A stretch of 64,000 bases of DNA, from assembly GCA_025331435.1 (NCBI GenBank), contig JAIWNI010000030.1:124001-188000 (forward strand). The letters are read 5' to 3'. The translations under genes were made by a program, and so were the position numbers. Of the stretch, positions 15,735-26,168 are shown piece by piece. This DNA is from Choanephora cucurbitarum. Lineage: Eukaryota; Mucoromycota; Mucoromycetes; Mucorales; Choanephoraceae. Numbering within the stretch: the first letter of the stretch is position 1; every line of letters starts with the position of its first letter. A model generated the notes under the pieces. That model worked only from the letters and a program-made list of their open reading frames with translations. It was not told where the DNA came from and made no database searches.

Positions 15735-16580
15735 AGTTGGCTTAAAAAAAGAAAGCACAAAGTCTGTTCTTTTCTTCTTTTGTACAGTTCTTTTTTAAAG
15801 AAAAAAGAGGGTTACGAACTGATAAGAAACTGAAAGAAGGCTCGTTTTTTTAAAAAAGATAAAAAGCACAATATATTCCAAAAAAAAAAAAAGAAGGAGA
15901 AACCCGAAAAAAATATCAATTCTCGAAAAAGAAAACAATAAATTTCATTTTTTGAGAAAAATATCAAGTAAAATTGAGACTCTTTGCTCATGTTTTTGGC
16001 TAATTTTAACATAAGGCTGGTTTAAATTAGTCTAGAGTAAATTGCAAACAAGTTTTTGGCTTTCCAATAATAGACTATGATTTTCAGAGATTCGTTCTAT
16101 CGTTTTAGTTAGGCCACCTTCATTCTTGTATAGAAATGATCTCATGTCTGAATAACTTATCTTGAAAGCAAAAGTAACTGATTATGCAAGAAGAACAATG
16201 TTGCAGATATTATATGCAAAAAAAAAGCTTATTAGTTACTGCAAAGCAGATCTTTCTCTCTTTGGCTAAAGACAACTGTAGCACTTCTTATTTGCCTACT
16301 CGGCTCAAGTTAGTATAGTCTATGGCTATATCTAACAAAGCATATTTTCGCAAGTTCTAAGTATTATTCCTAGCACCTTTTTTTTTGTTCTGCATTGCTT
16401 CAGTTAAAGAGGCATTCTATATATTGGAGCAAACTGGATAAATGAGGTGTCTTTTTTTCTTTAACAAAGGACGATTACAGATTGATTTATTATACAGAAA
16501 CAATAATTTAGCTATAGCTATATACAAGGTAAAGTTGCAACCTTTTTTTATACAAAAAAAAAGTTATAAACATATGTTTA
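15735..16580. other. Intergenic between the Doa10 promoter and the homeobox gene 3' end
   Basis: AT-rich with several poly-A/T runs. The frames at 15528-15833 and 15812-16012 are Lys/Phe-rich shadows. Nothing functional is recognised apart from the upstream region of the Doa10 gene. Confidence 0.5.
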
Positions 16581-17336
16581 TCAGGTTTTAGAATGGCCCA
16601 TTTCTTTACGATCTGTAGAGACGATTTCCGCAGCGGAAGCTAGTAGGTCAATGTTTGAAGATTCACGTTTGTAAGGGTAAGGAAATATATGTTTTGTAGG
16701 TGGAGGAGAAGGTGGTAACTCTTTGGAATAAGCTAGTGGATGATGGTCATGGTGTCTTAGTGGTCCAGTGGAGACTGGAGTTAGCACAGGAGAAGAGACA
16801 TAAGCAAATGGTGGTAGTTGTGATGGTGGATGTTGGTGATAAGCTAAGTGATTGCTATCAATAGCTGACGTGGTTCTGGTTAAAGGAGGTGGTATGAAAG
16901 CAGATTGTCTTCGGTTATTGGTTGTATTTCTAGTCCTATTCATTTTGGCTCTACGGTTTTGAAACCAAACCTGTCATTTTTTATTTGAGATAAAGAGAAA
17001 GCTAGTTTTTCATATATTTTTTCTTACCTGCACTTCTCGTTTAGTCATATCCAACTCACTTGCAAGGTTTTCTCTAATTTCTGAACTTGGGGTATCTGTG
17101 TGTTCAAAAACTTCCATTAACCGGTTGTACTGAGAAGGTGATATTCGCTTTCTTTTGGCTTTAGACAATTGAGATGGTATCTGCTTTGCTAGGGTAGGCG
17201 AAGTTTGTCCACTTGAAAGGACGGGTGAAGTAGAGGAACTTCTGTCAAATGTATATTCGGATATCTTTGTATCGCTATCATCGTTCAGTAGAGCAGAGAT
17301 AGATAAAGAGCTTCTACGGTTTTCTTCGTCTTGCAT
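16581..17336 (-). CDS. Homeobox transcription factor
   Basis: Two exons joined at CGAGAAGTGCAG/GTAAGA (about 17028) and an acceptor near 16970. The homeodomain begins at KRKRISPSQYNRLMEVFE; its helix 3 is rebuilt across the intron as KREVQVWFQNRRAKMNRTR, with the invariant WFQNRR. The N-terminus is Ser-rich and low complexity. The C-terminus is Pro/His-rich (HHPLAYSKELPPSPPP), suggesting a disordered regulatory tail. I chose the start at 17336 (MQDEENRRSS) because the frame upstream (to 17402) is a Phe/Leu-rich leader that looks untranslated. Nuclear DNA-binding regulator; targets unknown. Confidence 0.88.
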
Positions 17337-18478
17337 ATAGAAATGGGTTTCTGCTTTCTTTAGCAAATGAAAGAAAAGAAGGAAAGAAAAGAATAAATTC
17401 ATGCAATTGGCATTAAACCAGATTAAAAAGTGTGTCTGTGTGATTCCATTGCATATGTATGCGTGGCCATTTTATCATTGACAAATGAAACTCTCTGATT
17501 TCTCTTATTGCTTAATGCTCAGGTTTCAATTTCATCAAGCCTTATTTATTAGTCAAGGCAGTGATCGCTTGATTGGTGTTTGATTTAAAAGGGAAAAAGA
17601 TAGTGTGTGATACAGAAAAACTTCAAAATTGTTTCATACTCATCAAGCCATTTTCAACTAATTCTAAAGCATTAGAAATAGGGTGCTATATAGGTTAATA
17701 AGGACAATGGCAAGTCGATGCATGCTTGTATGACGTGCTTGCAAAATGTATTTTTTCCGGCTTAGGATTTTTTTTTTCTTTTTAGCGATCTATTCTAGAA
17801 CTCTTTTTTTTAAAGTGAGCAACTGTCAGTATGTTTTGTAGTGGCTAATTTCATTTTCACTATTCGGTTACTGCTTTGACTGAACCTTAACTCAAAACTA
17901 TGTGTACAACTATAGTACAGCTGTACGACATGATCCATGCTTATTTGAATTACACTTATTATTTCGTTATTCAAAGACTATCTGCAGAATCGTTTAAAAA
18001 TCTAGATTTTTTTTTTTTACTTTATTTCTCAGGCCATGTTTCAGACAGACTTCCATTAGCTCAGTAATATCATACAAATCTGTACCTGATTCTTTCTTTC
18101 TTTTTTACTCATACTTTGTTTGCATTTGGCAAGAATAACTAAATCTGCTCTTGAGAAATTATCTCTTATGATTTAGTATGGATAAGGAGCACCTTGAGGT
18201 TATTGCTCTTCTTTCTCTAAAGTGAATTTCTGATAAAATGTGGTAAATAAATCTCTTTTTTACGCAGATAAAGCATAAGCCGCATCTCAATCTACAGTAA
18301 ATGATGTATCACTTCTACCTCGTTTCAGCTCAAAGTAAAACAAGACTAAACGTCGCGCGCATGAATCTATGCAAGTCATTTGTCTACTTTACTATTTGTT
18401 TATGAAATCCATAAAAACAATAATTGTTCCTTCTGTATTTTCATAACACTTCTTTTTTTTTCGTAATTCTTTTTTGAT
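17337..18478. other. Divergent intergenic region, 1.1 kb
   Basis: This is shared promoter space between the homeobox gene (-) and a small membrane-protein gene (+). It contains a perfect 12-bp palindrome GTACAGCTGTAC at 17915-17926 with an E-box (CAGCTG) core. No coding exon was found. Confidence 0.5.
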
Positions 18479-18706
18479 ATGGAAAATGAATATGACCCAT
18501 TGTTTTCATCGCATTCAACATCGAGACTTCAAAGGCGACGTTATATCCTATTCGGTATTCTTGTAGTTATCTCTATGACATGTGTATTTACCAGCTATCT
18601 ACTCTCGTCAGTCACCAAACCAACTTGTTCTGACCGAATCATATGGATGCCCGATTGCAACAGAGAAGAATATATCCAGAATGATATACCCAATAAAGCA
18701 TCCTAA
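18479..18706 (+). CDS. Small single-pass membrane protein (hypothetical)
   Basis: 75 residues with a pyrimidine-rich leader directly before ATG. The N-terminus MENEYDPLFSSHSTSRLQRR is followed by one hydrophobic span (about 23-45: ILFGILVVISMTCVFTSYLL) and a short C-terminal domain with two Cys (PTCSD and MPDCNREE). Arginines before the span favour a cytosolic N-terminus, so the Cys-bearing tail would be lumenal or extracellular. It is not recognised as any named family. Isolation next to a transposon-rich tract and the small size leave some doubt. Confidence 0.45.
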   Translation: MENEYDPLFSSHSTSRLQRRRYILFGILVVISMTCVFTSYLLSSVTKPTCSDRIIWMPDCNREEYIQNDIPNKAS

Positions 18707-19700
18707 TGCCCAAATAGGGACTATCCCGCTTTTAAATCGATGAGGGGGGTGGAGAAGATAGCTTGCATCTTTTCGATCAGATCAAAATATAAGTGCTTTT
18801 CTTATGTCATAGAAAAAAAAGCCTTTTTCCTTGTTTTGGAAAATCCTCTTTCCTTCATGATGGCATTCGTGGGAACAAAGAAAAAGAGGTTCATGTATTG
18901 ATATGCGAATATTATCTTAGATAACAAGCAATTCTCATTGGTCAATGATTTTATCTTTACAGACTGCAGCTGATTTCAACAAAGCAAGTCAACGTAATAA
19001 AAGACATTTGATAGAGGCATATTCTATTTTATAAAACACATCTTGAAACTATGCAAATGGTACTACGCAATGATATTCAGCCTAGACAACAATTTAAAGA
19101 GCAAGTCTGCAAAAGAGAGTTCAGCGTGATAGTAGCATTTCGTGAGTATCCTACAAATATAAGCAGTAGGTATATTCTGCGAATGCTGTTGGCAAGATAT
19201 CTACAAAGCACAGCACATGAAGAAGCGTGCTTGTATATAAATTTAACAAGGAAAGAATTAGGCGAAATCATTGATTTCAATGCATCTTTGTTCTGAAAAT
19301 ATTGACTAGCTCTCTAGTATTTGTACAAAGAGTTTTGAACGAACAGATGCATGACTTAGAGTATCAAATAGACTATCGAAACGTTTTATGAAAGCAGATA
19401 GAACAAAGAAAAATTTAAGATTCTTTAAGAAACCATACAGCAACTAAGAACATGAGATGTAAGCATTTTGAGTGATTACATAAAAGCAAACCTATAACCA
19501 CCTGCTAACCCATCTCTCTTAAACCTACAACGTAATGGGATAAGTTTATTGTACATCTACACAAAATGCAAATTAAGAAAGTTGATCAGAAATACCAGAC
19601 ATTAGGAGGCAGTTAGAGAGCAGTGTCCTTTATGTATCTATGCTCATGCCAAACGCGACACTGAGAAGCCTTGGGAAATGCGTCAAGTTGTTCTTTAGCA
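18707..19700. other. Gene-poor tract left of the transposon relic
   Basis: The overlapping frames at 19051-19296 (+) and 19077-19280 (-) show no family signal. I see no RNA gene or intact element here. The composition resembles other intergenic spaces. Confidence 0.45.
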
Positions 19701-19739
19701 CGATCATGCTTTTAGTAATGACTCATCAACTTTGCGCAG

Positions 19740-20330
19740 AACATACCATCTTCCATGTAAACATCACGATAAAAAGTATGAAGGTTCTGTTCCTTTAGCC
19801 ACTGTTCATAAAAGATAAAATATTTTGTATCAAAATGGAAGAGGTAAGTAAAACTAAAAGCCAGATAGGTTTACCTCAATTTTTTTAGTCACCACCATTG
19901 AAGTAACAGTTGCAAATAAGAACGAATTCGAGCAGCATCAAGCTGTGAAGTCCAGTCGAAGCCCAGTTGTAGAAGTTGCAAAGTCTGACGGCAGACTAGG
20001 GAGCCGAGGGAGAAAGAGTCAGACTTGAGGATGATTTGAGGGCTCTTTTAAAAAGTTTTTCGAAGGCATACAAGCTGAGTGCATATATGTGGTGTATTTT
20101 CTTCAATCTTCACGAGTTCATCCTCTTTGGCATAAGCTTAAGTGAAGTTCTAGAGAATCGTTATTAATTCTATTTTTATTTTGCCTCAACATGATCATTC
20201 TACTTTACCTTTAATCCATACAAGGCCACTAAAGTCTTTTTTCAGAGAAGCAACATCATAGGCAGTCGTGAGCAGGGAAAGGCTTCTACCAGGCTTTCTT
20301 GACCTTTAAAAACCCTTTAGAAACCCCTTA
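19740..20330 (-). pseudogene. Decayed multi-exon coding region (family unknown)
   Basis: On the minus strand protein-like stretches follow one another: GRSLSLLTTAYDVASLKKDF, SGLVWIK, then after a short intron-like gap AYAKEDELVKIEENTPHICT, then SLGSLVCRQTLQLLQLGFDW and TSQLDAARIRSYLQLLLQWW. The frame is kept through in-frame stops (TAA near 20045, TGA near 19898). A further piece, LKEQNLHTFYRDVYMED, follows near 19800-19750. Continuity with stops suggests a dead gene or element. On the far side of the adjacent DDE relic, at about 21480-21560, an open stretch reads SKFVLHQADFDSFQSATTLH on the same strand, so the transposon may have inserted into this locus. The product is not identified. Confidence 0.35.
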
Positions 20331-20368
20331 AATTTTTTTGGGATGAAAAAGTGTTTTTTCAGGAACAT

Positions 20369-20424
20369 CTTTTTTCAAAATGATGTTGCACACTGATATC
20401 TAAGTTGCACTTTCAGAAAAAAGA
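20369..20424. repeat. Left terminal inverted repeat
   Basis: It reads inwards CAAAATGATGTTGCAC, then after about 16 bp TTGCACTTTC followed by A-rich sequence. It matches the reverse complement of 21415-21474 with a few substitutions and small gaps. Confidence 0.75.
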
Positions 20425-20559
20425 CGTCCTATTACACTTTCAGCAAATAAAAAGATGATTCAGGCAGCTATCAAAATGTCTCATAGAACAACGAGTGAAG
20501 CCTTCAAAAGCCGATGGCAATACACAGATGCAAACATCACTAATCTTAGCAGGAGGTAT

Positions 20560-21220
20560 GTCTCTATTGAGAATAAACTTCCTCCCAATACTACTCTTGG
20601 TAACCGAACAAAGTTACTCGACTAGATTGAGCTCAAGGGAGTAGGATGGTAAACAAACACATTTATACTTGTGAGACTCAATAGCAAATTTGATCGACTT
20701 AGATGTATGAATGGAAGCATTGTCTATCAACAAGTAGTAATTCTTCATCTTCTCCGCCCATTCCTTTTTAGCCTAAATCTCCTCTGGAGTGTCTTGCTCT
20801 AAAAGCTCCAGTTACACTTTCTTCAAACTCAAAATTCACAGATCATTTAAATAACGATGTAGAGTAAACTTCGAAAGCAATAGATCCTCAGAAGTACTAG
20901 TCAATCGATCAGCTGTGGCGGCTAGCCGCTTGCAATAAAACCTTGTAACAGCGTTCCTCATTGCTTCTGCTAACTCACTTTCTGCTTCAACAAACCTTGG
21001 TTGACAAACAGTTTTAGACAAAGAGTCTGAGTCTTTCTTCCAGATACCATACTATTGTTGTCAATTTCTAGAGGTTCAAGCATAAGTCTAGAGTGACTGC
21101 TATAACGATTTTGTTTGAGTGTATCAATCGAGTGAACGGTGTGTGTCTTAGCCTCATTGATAGCTCGTTTGTTCTTAATAATATCGTTTTCTGTCTGCTT
21201 GAAATCAACTTCCATCACCA
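20560..21220 (-). pseudogene. Broken DDE-superfamily transposase
   Basis: The C-terminal catalytic half is easy to read: YYLLIDNASIHTSKSIKFAI near 20740-20685 holds the second catalytic Asp (DNASIH). CLPSYSLELNLVE near 20662-20625 holds the LPpYSPeLNpiE motif with its final acidic residue. In-frame stops interrupt it (for example after HRYLNDL, after TPEEI, and after NLVE). The N-terminal part, frames 21221-20970 and 21021-20836, needs a frame change near TQTLSK to connect. Family knowledge: such transposases cut and paste at TA sites. This copy is inactive. Confidence 0.72.
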
Positions 21221-21414
21221 CTTTCTCTCAAGCCTCAATACAAGCACTATAAGACAGAAGCTCCTCTAACTTGTACGGATCTTTATCCCCAGTGATATTC
21301 ATTAGCCCACTGTCATCCTTATCTATGACATCTCCTTCTCCGCCTTCAAAAAAGAACAAATAGCGTGTTATGGATGTACTCTAAGATAAAAAAAGTACTA
21401 AAATTCACGCAACC

Positions 21415-21474
21415 TCTTTTCTCTAAAAAGTGCAACAATTCAAATTTTATTGTGCGACATCATTTTGAGAAGAG
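21415..21474. repeat. Right terminal inverted repeat
   Basis: Read inwards on the minus strand it gives TCAAAATGATGTCGCAC, a spacer, then TTGCACTTTTTAGAG. It mirrors the left repeat, including the A-rich inner flank. Confidence 0.75.
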
Positions 21475-21732
21475 GTCGTTTTCTATTCGTTCATGTAACG
21501 TAGTAGCACTTTGAAAACTGTCAAAATCAGCCTGATGTAATACAAATTTCGAAGGAAGAAGAAAAAGTTTTTTTTATTGGCCTGAATACTTACCTTTCAC
21601 TTTTTCTTCTTTTCTTTTTTCTTTTTTCTTTTCTTCTCTAGGCAGTTGTCGCTTATTTCCCTTTTGTTTATTAACATCAACAAATAACCCACTATTATCC
21701 CCTACTAAAAGCAAGAAACATTAGTGAAAACA
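21475..21732. other. Short intergenic and AzgA leader
   Basis: The first 80 bp may belong to the decayed locus interrupted by the transposon. The rest is a pyrimidine-rich (CTTTT)n-like leader at about 21596-21640 preceding the permease start. Confidence 0.45.
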
Positions 21733-23639
21733 ATGTCTTGGGTGGATAAATTGAATGATTATGTTTCTCGAACAAGGTTTGGAAGATATTTTCAACTAGA
21801 GCACTCGGGTCATAAAAGAGAGAGAAGAGGAACCAAATTCTCCACTGAACTTCGTGCTGGTCTCACTATCTTCTTTGCTATGGTAATGGTTCTAGAGAAA
21901 AAGAAAAAAGTTTCTAGAAGACAATATACTTACTCAACTTTCTGTTCCATGATATAAATGTATAGGCCTATATTATCTCTGTTAATGCCTCGGTCATTTC
22001 AGAAAGCGGTGGTACTTGTGTCTGTAATGCTACAACTGATGACCCTACTTGCGACAGAGATGCTGATTACATGCAATGTATTTACGAACTCAAGCTTGAC
22101 ATGATTATGGCCACTTCTATCATTGCTATGATTTCAAGTATCTTGATTGGTGTCTTTGCCAATCTTCCTTTGGGTATGGCTCCTGGGTAAGTTCCTCACC
22201 GATATTGCTTACTCAGCAATGTGTGTTTACTTATTTTGTTTATCTTGTTCATCAGTATGGGCTTAAATGCTTATTTTACATATACTGTTGTTGGTTATCA
22301 TGGTTCAGGCAATGCCAGTTACCAGACTGCATTAGCTGCTGTTTTCCTTGAAGGCATGATTTTCTTTGTCTTGACTATTTTCGGTATCCGTCAATGGCTT
22401 GCTCGTGTTATTCCGATGAGTATCAAAGTAGCTATGGGTTGTGGTATTGGTCTTTACCTTTGTTTTATCGGCCTTCAATCATCTGCTGGTATAGGTCTTG
22501 TTCGCCTAGATTATTCCACTTTAGTTACTTTGGGTGGTTGTCCTAGTGATGCTTTGGACTCAAATGGTTCATGTCAATGGGGCCATATGACCTCCCCTAC
22601 TCTATATATGGGTCTACTCGGTCTTTTGTTGATGGCTATTCTTTTGATGTACCGTGTTCGTGGTGCTATCTTGATTGCTATTCTTGCTATTGCTATCACT
22701 TCGTGGCCTCGTAACAGTCCTATCACTTATTTCCCTCATACCCCTCAAGGTGATAGTATGTTTGACTACTTCAAGAAGGTTGTTACAGTTCATAATTTGC
22801 AGCATGTCCTTGGCAAATTCGACTTTAACTTCAATAATCGTCAAATATGGATTGCCTTGGTTACCTTCTTGTATGTCGATATCTTAGATACTACTGGTAC
22901 CATGTATTCCATGGCTCGTTATGGTGGTTTTACTGATAAAGCAGGTGATTTTGAGCACTCTACTAAGGCCTTCTTGGCCGATGCTTGTTGTATTACCGTA
23001 GGCTCTTGCTTTGGTAGCTCATCGTGTACCGCTTTTGTTGAGTCTGGTGCCGGTATTGCCGAAGGTGGACGTACAGGTATCACTGCTCTTACTGTAGCTT
23101 TTGGATTCTTCATCTCTATCTTCTTTTCTCCTATCTTCGCCAGTTTTCCTCCATGGTCTACTGGCCCTGCCTTGATTATTGTAGGCTCTATGATGACATC
23201 CAGTGTGCGCAATATTAACTGGGATTATCCTGGCGACGCCATTCCTTCATTTATTACTATGGCCGTTATGCCTTTTACTTACTCTATTGCATACGGTGTG
23301 ATCGGTGGTATTATATCCTATATCATCATCAATGGTGTCGTTTATATCATCGACAGAATCACTGGTGGCCGTGTTCATCCTGACTATTCAACTCGCGAAA
23401 ACTGGTGGACAGCCGTCTTGAGCAGATCTTTTGTACCTTTATGGTTACGTTATGTTATGGCTAAAATTCGTGGTCAGCCTTTTGATTGGCATCAAGATGA
23501 ATATGACTTTGAAGATGATAATGCAGCTCATGCACAAATGAATTCCGACAATGCTCATAGTGCTGCTGTAGTTATTGGCAGCTCTTCTATTCATGAAATG
23601 CCTTCATCTACTGATTTAGCACGACCTGAAAAGCGGTGA
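21733..23639 (+). CDS. azgA: Purine permease, AzgA-like (NCS2 superfamily)
   Basis: Three exons, about 585 residues. Exon 1 ends GLTIFFAM at 21882. Splicing yields AYIISVNASVISESGGTCVC, a hallmark of the AzgA clade of adenine/guanine/hypoxanthine-H+ symporters. Exon 3 starts at 22256 after an intron with donor at 22187. About 12-14 hydrophobic spans are visible. Other family motifs include FLYVDILDTTGTMYSMARYG and GSCFGSSSCTAFVESGAGI, regions that line the substrate site. The acidic, Ser-rich C-tail (HQDEYDFEDDNA) is likely cytosolic and could carry trafficking signals. Plasma-membrane purine uptake is expected. The ATG at 21733 is used; the frame just upstream lacks an ATG. Confidence 0.93.
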
Positions 23640-24199
23640 TTAGTAACACACTAGATAATGTTTCGTTTTCAATAAAAGTTTATTCTGTACATACAAACAT
23701 AAAAAAAATCTTATCAGTATCGTTCATCAAATTTAGGCTAATTAACAAAGATAGTTAAATCATTTTGTATAGTCTATAGCGCTTTTGAGCAATTTTTTTA
23801 GTTAAGGTATGGTGCATTTCTAATTCGGCTCTTATAAGGTAAAAGAAGTAAATGATTGATATTTTGTAGGTATTTCTTTGGCACTCAGCAAATAAATTAT
23901 GCGCCTGTTAAACAAAGCCAATCTTTATTGTTGAAAGACTTATCTAGCCGCATATGGAAGTAGAAAAAGGTATGTTATTTGCCTTATACTTTCAATGCCA
24001 CTTGGTGTCAATTTATCTGCTTTGAACAATCAAATAAAAGACAACTATACAGACTTCAAGTTGGTTATAATAACATGATTCAATGGATACTGTATAAAGT
24101 GCGTAAGAACATAATGCTAAAAAAAATGTAAAAGAGAAGACTGTCTGTCTCGCTTCTTTTGACTTTTCTTTTTTTTTTCTCTCAAAAAATTGAATTTAA
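23640..24199. other. Intergenic
   Basis: AzgA 3' flank with an AATAAA-like signal at 23670-23676. AT-rich sequence continues to the next gene. No coding signal is seen. Confidence 0.55.
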
Positions 24200-24754
24200 A
24201 TGACAACACCACTAAATGGCGGAGGGTTTATACCAGAACCTACTGATAGACTCATCTCACCACGACAAGAACAAAAAGAAGAAAGAAAGACAGAAAGACT
24301 AGATGAAGAATATGTAAAAGTGACACGCAAGTTTCGAAAGAGGTAAGAGGTAAAAAAGAAAAGAAAAACAACCGCCCTCAATTTACTCATTGTTTGATAT
24401 AGAATCGAGGCGTTAGGAGGATATGAAAGCATGGCTGAGTTATGGAAGGATTTCGGTCCTATTGTGCTCCAGACCATTCATTTACATGCCCCTATTCAAC
24501 GCTTACTGAATTACACAAACGATTTTCATGAGTTTTGTGAGGCTTTTCAGCATGAAACAAAGAGAGAGGAATACCAAAGATTTTATGATGCTATGGACTT
24601 TGCTTGGTCTCGAGTCTTGGATGAAAAGAACCCTTCAGAGACAGATAAGATAAGAGTTGTCAATGTGCTAAGTGATGGGCAGGAGGTGGCGATGAAGCTT
24701 GGCTTAAGCCAAGTCTATACTCAAGCTATTGAGAAAGCTGATGATGATATCTGA
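24200..24754 (+). CDS. Conserved-looking hypothetical protein
   Basis: Two exons give about 155 residues. Exon 1 (MTTPLNGGGFIPEPTDRLIS) is polar and ends KVTRKFRKR at a GTAAGA donor. Exon 2 begins IEALGGYESMAELWKDFGPI and is largely helical and acidic, with HLHAPIQRLLNYTNDFHEFC and EYQRFYDAMDFAWSRVL. There is no signal peptide or membrane span. The splice keeps the frame and the amino-acid composition is protein-like throughout, so I think it is a real gene. I do not recognise the family. Confidence 0.65.
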
Positions 24755-26168
24755 TTTAAAAGATGGCCTATGCTATGTGATTCTATTTTTTAACAATAAA
24801 CTAGAAGTGGTAATTTGTTTTTTTAATTTGGGATTGAATGATGTTAGCTTCCTTTTTTCATTTTGACTCAACCAATACAAGCGTATTTTGGTGTGTATAT
24901 ATGATTTGAAATGAGGAGAACAGGCTACTTGAAAAAACGATGATTATATTCAATGTTTTGCAATGCTGCAGGCTAGTCCAGACTACCTAAGTTCATCAGC
25001 AAATGCTTAAGACATAAGGCGGTAAAATTCAAGATAGACAAATTACAGTCATAGTCTCCAGAGATTCAATGAGGGAAGAGAAGAAATTGCTTGAGAGGTT
25101 GGATTAGACAAAAGCTTAAGCAAATAATGATGTTGGCACCATTTGAGTTTCAGATCTAGGGGATGCCAAGAAGCATAACTACTTGTTGTGCAAATTACAT
25201 CCTGAGAATGAAAAAGCCTGTATCTTTCAATAGCCAATCTTTGCATTGGGTGAGTTATAGTGAGTATTTGAATGATTCTCAAGATGGAACATATCATGAT
25301 AGTTGTGTATGCTAGATGCTCAGTAGGAATGACTGGGTTCTGACTCAATTTTCTATATGATAAAGAAAGAAATTGGCCGCACATTTAAAAGAAGGTAGCT
25401 TCCTTTCGTACTACTCAACGCTTGATCTTCAGTCTGTGCGATCTTCTATGTCTTCTCCAAATTTGGTCTGCTTTCAACGGTTGATATACGTCTTGTCAAT
25501 CTTTACTTCGCTTGTAAGAATCCCGATGAAAGAAAACAAAAAGGCTGGAATAGCTGTTGTTTCAAAGATATGATTGCAGATAGCTTAACGACACTCTTGC
25601 TTAGTTGGTTCAGTTGAGAGGAGTATATGTAAAGTTTTGCCCAGACTTCAAAGACATCCCAAGCTGCTTACGCTAATCCAGCAAAATGTAATGCGAAAGG
25701 TTTTTGCTCCTTTTTTTTGTAGTGTATTCTGTTATATGCAAGGCAAAGCCTTCTTTAAATGAAGTCAGCTTTGCCAAAAAGGGGTTTCCTTTTCATGATC
25801 TTATACCCAATCCTTATTTTTCGTTAGTGGCAATTTACAAGCGCAATTTGAATTATTACTATGTATGCAATCTATTTCTGGACATGGCGGATAACCTGTA
25901 GAAAAAAGTAAATTAGTTTTCAGCAGTTTAATTTTTTAGAAACTTGCTGTACTCACTGTAAATAGGACCTGTTACTCTTTTTGTGAACTAATCAAGAATC
26001 TGGGTTCCATACCTAAAACGAGATGTGTAACCTCTAGTTTTATTTTTATTTCTATTTGCTCTACATTTCTTTATCCTCTTTCTTTCATCTTTCTCTCTTT
26101 CCGTTCACTTGTATTATAACCCCCTTTGCTTCTTTTTTATTTATTATCTAAATCACTTATAAACAAAA
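24755..26168. other. Intergenic, 1.4 kb
   Basis: The frames at 25049-25384 (-), 25373-25573 (+) and 25704-25901 (+) have no motifs and no matching splice sites. A long pyrimidine-rich stretch (26035-26150) leads into the secreted-protein gene, as is common before mucoralean start codons. Confidence 0.5.

Larger units (their letters stand above)
20369..21474 (-). mobile_element. Degenerate DDE DNA transposon (IS630/Tc1-mariner-like) with TIRs
   Basis: About 1.1 kb bounded by imperfect terminal inverted repeats of 55-60 bp (20369-20424 and 21415-21474). Both ends share TCAAAATGATGT, GCAC and a second block TTGCACTTT. Between them the minus strand carries a broken transposase with stops and at least one frameshift. 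The TIR pairing and the single internal transposase support one old non-autonomous copy. I could not find an obvious target-site duplication. Confidence 0.75.

Noticed and set aside
19051..19296. Frame with RYILRMLLARYLQS, faintly like a phosphopantetheinyl transferase helix
   Set aside because: Only one weak motif, no catalytic residues and no neighbouring exon that extends it.
25049..25384. 111-codon minus-strand frame
   Set aside because: No motif or flanking splice-site support, and the overlapping + frame is equally plausible.
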